A stretch of 64,000 nucleotides of DNA from Bacillus sp. EB106-08-02-XG196 (lineage in GTDB: Bacteria > Bacillota > Bacilli > Bacillales > Cytobacillaceae): the NCBI RefSeq assembly GCF_013396335.1, contig NZ_JABWSY010000022.1, positions 1-64,000 of the forward strand, given 5' to 3'. A program made the translations under genes and the position numbers. How positions within the stretch are numbered: the first letter of the stretch is position 1; each line of letters starts with the position of its first letter. Shown one piece after another: positions 61,088 through 64,000 of the stretch. Below the pieces are notes generated by a model. That model searched no databases and was not told where the DNA came from. It worked only from the letters and a program-made list of their open reading frames with translations.

Positions 61088-63357
61088 TTACGTTCAATTT
61101 CTTCCATTACGTATGCTTCAATAATATCTCCTTCTTTAACATCATTGAAGTTTTTAATGGTAATACCACATTCATAACCTTGTGCGACTTCTTTGGCATC
61201 ATCTTTAAAACGTTTTAATGCATCGATATTTCCTTCAAAAATGACAACACCATTACGAATTAAACGAATTCCGCTATCACGAGTAATTTTCCCGTCTGTC
61301 ACATAAGAACCTGCAATGGTTCCAACCTTTGAAACTTTAAAGGTTTGACGAATTTCTGCTTGACCAATTACTTTTTCTTTAAATTCAGGGTCAAGCATAC
61401 CTTTCATAGCAGCTTCAATTTCTTCAATGACCTTGTAAATAATGCTGTGAAGTCGAACATCGACCTTTTCTTGCTCAGCTGCGCGCTTTGCATTTACATC
61501 AGGACGAACGTTAAAGCCAATCACAATCGCATTTGAAGCAGAGGCAAGGGTAATATCTGATTCATTAATGGCACCAGCACCACTATGAATAATTCTGATA
61601 TTAACACCTTCAACGTCAATTTTTTGCAGTGAAGCGGCCACAGCTTCAGCCGAACCTTGAACGTCAGCTTTTAGGATGATATTTAAATCCTTCATCTCAC
61701 CCTGCTTTAACTGTTCAAATAAATTATCTAGGCTGACAATTGATTTCTCACCACGCTGTGCTGCCAATGCTTGCTGTGCACGTGCTTCACCGACTTGACG
61801 AGCTGTTTTCTCATCGTCAAATACAACGAAACGGTCACCAGCTTGTGGAACATCACTTAACCCTGTGATTTCTACAGGTGTTGACGGTCCAGCCTCTTTC
61901 ACACGGCGTCCTAGGTCATTTACCATTGCACGAACACGACCATATGTGTTTCCTACAACAATAGGGTCACCTATTTTTAGTGTACCATTCTGAACGAGCA
62001 AGGTAGCCACTGATCCACGGCCTTTATCTAATTGTGCTTCAATTACTGTTCCAACTGCTTTACGATTAGGGTTTGCTTTCCATTCTTCTACTTCACCAAC
62101 AAGAAGAATCATTTCCAACAAATTATCGATTCCTTCTCCTGTTTTCGCGGATAGTGGAACAAAGATTGTATCTCCGCCCCAAGCTTCTGAAACTAAACCA
62201 TGCTCGGTAAGCTCCTGCATAACACGATCGGCGTTAGCAGCTTCTTTATCCATTTTATTAACCGCAACGATAATTGGAACCTCGGCAGCCTTTGCATGGT
62301 TAATAGCTTCAACTGTTTGTGGCATTACACCATCATCAGCTGCTACCACAAGGATGGTGATATCCGTGATTTTCGCACCACGTGCACGCATCGTTGTAAA
62401 GGCAGCATGTCCCGGTGTATCAAGGAATGTTATCTTTTTACCATTTTCAACAACCTGGTAAGCACCTATATGCTGAGTAATTCCCCCTGCTTCACCTTCT
62501 GTTACCTTTGTATGACGAATAGAATCAAGCAAAGTGGTTTTACCATGGTCAACGTGACCCATAATCGTAACTACAGATGGTCTTTCTACAAGGTTTTCAG
62601 AATCATCTTCTGTAAAATAAACTTCAAGGTCTGTTGTATCGATTTTAATTTCCTCTTCAACCTCAACCCCGTATTCGCTCGCAATTAATTCAATCGCATC
62701 TTTATCTAATACCTGATTAATGGTCGCCATAACTCCCAGTAAAAACAGCTTCTTGATAATTTCAGAAGGTTCACGGTAGATTTTTTTAGCCAGTTCTCCA
62801 ACAGTCAATGAATCGCTAAAAGTAATTTTAGCCGGAAGCTCTTTCACTTTCCTTACTTGTTGCTGTGTCTGTTGAACCGGTGTATGGTTCTTTTTCCGGT
62901 TGTTATTATTATTGCGATTTTGGTTATTATTATTAAAAGGTTTTTTATTCCCTTTTCCAGCGCTGAAAACTTTATTTTCCTTAGATTGGAATTGTTGATT
63001 TTGCTTTTTAGTGTCAGCCGTTTTTGGTGGAGAGGCCACTTTCACCTTGCTTGGTGTAGTAGTTTTTGCGTCGTCATCCTCAAAAGCTTTTGGACTTGTT
63101 TTACTTTGCACTTGTGGTTTAACTCCCTGCTGCTGTGGATTCTGATTCTGGCGATTTTGTTGTTGTGGTCTAGCTTGCTTTTGCCCAGGATTGCTTTGGT
63201 TTTTATTATAAGTTGCGTCTAGCTTTACAACTGCAGCATCCTCAATTGTTGCCATATGATTTGAAACTTCTATGTTCATTTCTTTCAATTTAGTGATTAC
63301 ATCTTTACTAGAAATATTGTGTTTCTTTGCATACTCATAAACACGTATTTTACTCAT
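61084..63357 (-). CDS. infB: Translation initiation factor IF-2
   Basis: IF-2 brings fMet-tRNA to the 30S subunit. The 757 residues have an N-terminal IF2_N module (1-50), a long Gln/Asn/Lys-rich linker (55-165), a second IF2_N module (about 175-225), the G domain with GHVDHGKTT, DTPGHAAF and NKMDKE, and C-terminal beta-barrel domains. RBS GGGGGTG precedes the ATG. Confidence 0.97.
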   Translation of the reverse strand: MSKIRVYEYAKKHNISSKDVITKLKEMNIEVSNHMATIEDAAVVKLDATYNKNQSNPGQKQARPQQQNRQNQNPQQQGVKPQVQSKTSPKAFEDDDAKTTTPSKVKVASPPKTADTKKQNQQFQSKENKVFSAGKGNKKPFNNNNQNRNNNNNRKKNHTPVQQTQQQVRKVKELPAKITFSDSLTVGELAKKIYREPSEIIKKLFLLGVMATINQVLDKDAIELIASEYGVEVEEEIKIDTTDLEVYFTEDDSENLVERPSVVTIMGHVDHGKTTLLDSIRHTKVTEGEAGGITQHIGAYQVVENGKKITFLDTPGHAAFTTMRARGAKITDITILVVAADDGVMPQTVEAINHAKAAEVPIIVAVNKMDKEAANADRVMQELTEHGLVSEAWGGDTIFVPLSAKTGEGIDNLLEMILLVGEVEEWKANPNRKAVGTVIEAQLDKGRGSVATLLVQNGTLKIGDPIVVGNTYGRVRAMVNDLGRRVKEAGPSTPVEITGLSDVPQAGDRFVVFDDEKTARQVGEARAQQALAAQRGEKSIVSLDNLFEQLKQGEMKDLNIILKADVQGSAEAVAASLQKIDVEGVNIRIIHSGAGAINESDITLASASNAIVIGFNVRPDVNAKRAAEQEKVDVRLHSIIYKVIEEIEAAMKGMLDPEFKEKVIGQAEIRQTFKVSKVGTIAGSYVTDGKITRDSGIRLIRNGVVIFEGNIDALKRFKDDAKEVAQGYECGITIKNFNDVKEGDIIEAYVMEEIERK

Positions 63358-63376
63358 ATTTTCACCCCCGCTAGAA

Positions 63377-63679
63377 TTAATCGAGCAACGTCATCAGTTT
63401 TTTCGCAAATCCATTATCCAGTACAGCTACAACTACGCGGGCTTCTTTGCCAATCGCTTGGCCTAGAAGGTGGCGATCTTCCACTAGTTTATAGGGAACT
63501 TCGTATGACTTACATTTATCTGTAATTTTTTTTGTCGTATTTGCAGATGCATCTGCCGATAATAAAACGAGTTTTGCTTTTCCGCTTCGTATCTCCTTAA
63601 CAGAAAGCTCCTCACCCGAAATGATTTTCCGTGCTCGATTGGCTAAGCCAAGTAACGACATCCATTGATTTGTATTCAT
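63377..63679 (-). CDS. ylxQ: L7Ae-family RNA-binding protein YlxQ
   Basis: This 100-residue L7Ae/L30e-fold protein reads MSLLGLANRARKIISGEELS and KLVLLSADASANTTKKI. It probably binds kink-turn RNA. It overlaps ylxR by 4 bp (ATGA). Confidence 0.94.
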   Translation of the reverse strand: MNTNQWMSLLGLANRARKIISGEELSVKEIRSGKAKLVLLSADASANTTKKITDKCKSYEVPYKLVEDRHLLGQAIGKEARVVVAVLDNGFAKKLMTLLD

Positions 63680-63960
63680 ATAGACTGCCTGTTTTCCTTT
63701 TCTATCAATTCCAATAGTTCTTCATATAATGATTCTTCGATAGTAACCTGTAAATGATTAGATAAGGTATTTTTCTTCTTGGCTAGTAGGACTGCTTCTT
63801 TGTCCTTAGAAAGATATGCACCTCTGCCCGACTTTTTCCCAGTTAAGTCGATAGATACTTCTCCTTCTTTAGAGCGAACGATGCGAACGAGTTCTTTTTT
63901 CGGCTTCATTTCACCGGTTGCGACACACTTACGCATAGGAACTTTTTTACGATTGTTCAC
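63676..63960 (-). CDS. ylxR: YlxR/RnpM-type RNA-binding protein
   Basis: This protein of 94 residues has the YlxR core RKCVATGEMKPKKELVRIVR and GRGAYLSKD. In B. subtilis YlxR (RnpM) modulates RNase P. I chose the GTG giving MNNRKKVP with RBS GAGGTGA 5-6 nt before; the ATG two codons upstream is too close to that RBS. Confidence 0.93.
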   Translation of the reverse strand: MNNRKKVPMRKCVATGEMKPKKELVRIVRSKEGEVSIDLTGKKSGRGAYLSKDKEAVLLAKKKNTLSNHLQVTIEESLYEELLELIEKENRQSI

Positions 63961-63977
63961 GATCATTCACCTCACTA

Positions 63978-64000
63978 TTATTCCTTTTCTTCTTCTTCGT
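63978..64000 (-). CDS. nusA: 3' end of nusA (partial)
   Basis: Only the last codons are in the window: a Glu-rich end EEEEKE and a TAA stop, 17 bp before the ylxR GTG. The order nusA-ylxR-ylxQ-infB and an acidic NusA tail support the call. The rest lies beyond the right edge. Confidence 0.55.

Overview
The window looks like the chromosome of an endospore-forming, low-GC Gram-positive of the Bacillaceae. It carries cotE, spoVS, spoVFAB and spoIIIE, and from about 16.8 kb to the right end the gene order is that of the Bacillus subtilis recA and nusA-infB region. Intergenic GC-rich palindromic repeats point to a Neobacillus/Mesobacillus-like genome, but the genus is an inference. Almost every gene is on the minus strand; serC is the clear exception.

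Region 1 (1-11.8 kb) is an accessory aromatic-catabolism island. Read in the direction of transcription, it has an MFS transporter, a secreted lipoprotein arylsulfatase and a meta-cleavage operon: alpha/beta C-C hydrolase, GntR/FCD regulator, two-component flavin monooxygenase, extradiol ring-cleavage dioxygenase, flavin reductase and hydratase. After a terminator comes a second regulator that joins a phenol-type XylR_N/V4R sensor to a PucR-type DNA-binding end. The promoters of the transporter and of the hydrolase operon share one design: TTGACA-17-TANAAT, a palindrome over the -10 box, a cre-like site, and a second palindrome 72-73 bp away. A short out-of-frame remnant resembling an anaerobic sulfatase-maturating enzyme lies just downstream of the sulfatase. 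The aldolase and acylating aldehyde dehydrogenase of the lower pathway are not in the window.

Region 2 (11.8-16.8 kb) holds a three-gene operon: a divergent Lgt-fold membrane protein, a multi-cysteine radical SAM protein resembling tetraether/membrane-spanning lipid synthases, and a small three-helix membrane protein. It also holds serC, a YrzF-like kinase-fold protein and a small hypothetical gene. These sit where mutS-mutL follow cotE in B. subtilis, so the synteny break lies beside cotE.

Region 3 (16.8-35.2 kb) is conserved core: cotE, ricA, miaB, korAB, spoVS, ymdB, rny, recA (with a LexA box), cinA, pgsA, ymfM, ymfK, ymfJ, ymfI, ymfH and ymfF. Region 4 (35.4-41.1 kb) is a BMP-type nucleoside ABC importer (nupNOPQ) with the GntR/UTRA regulator ymfC. 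Region 5 (41.5-64 kb) runs spoIIIE, ylzJ, tepA, rnjB, dapA, dapG, asd, spoVFB, spoVFA, ymxH, mlpA, ylxY, pnp, rpsO, ribF, truB, rbfA, ylxP, infB, ylxQ, ylxR and the 3' tip of nusA. It combines the diaminopimelate/dipicolinate pathway with translation and RNA-decay genes.

Two dispersed palindromic repeat families occur between core genes: R1 (about 122 bp, three copies plus one nested copy and one deletion remnant) and R2 (about 185 bp, two copies). A 52-bp tandem repeat lies upstream of ribF. I saw no tRNA, rRNA, CRISPR array or intact transposase.
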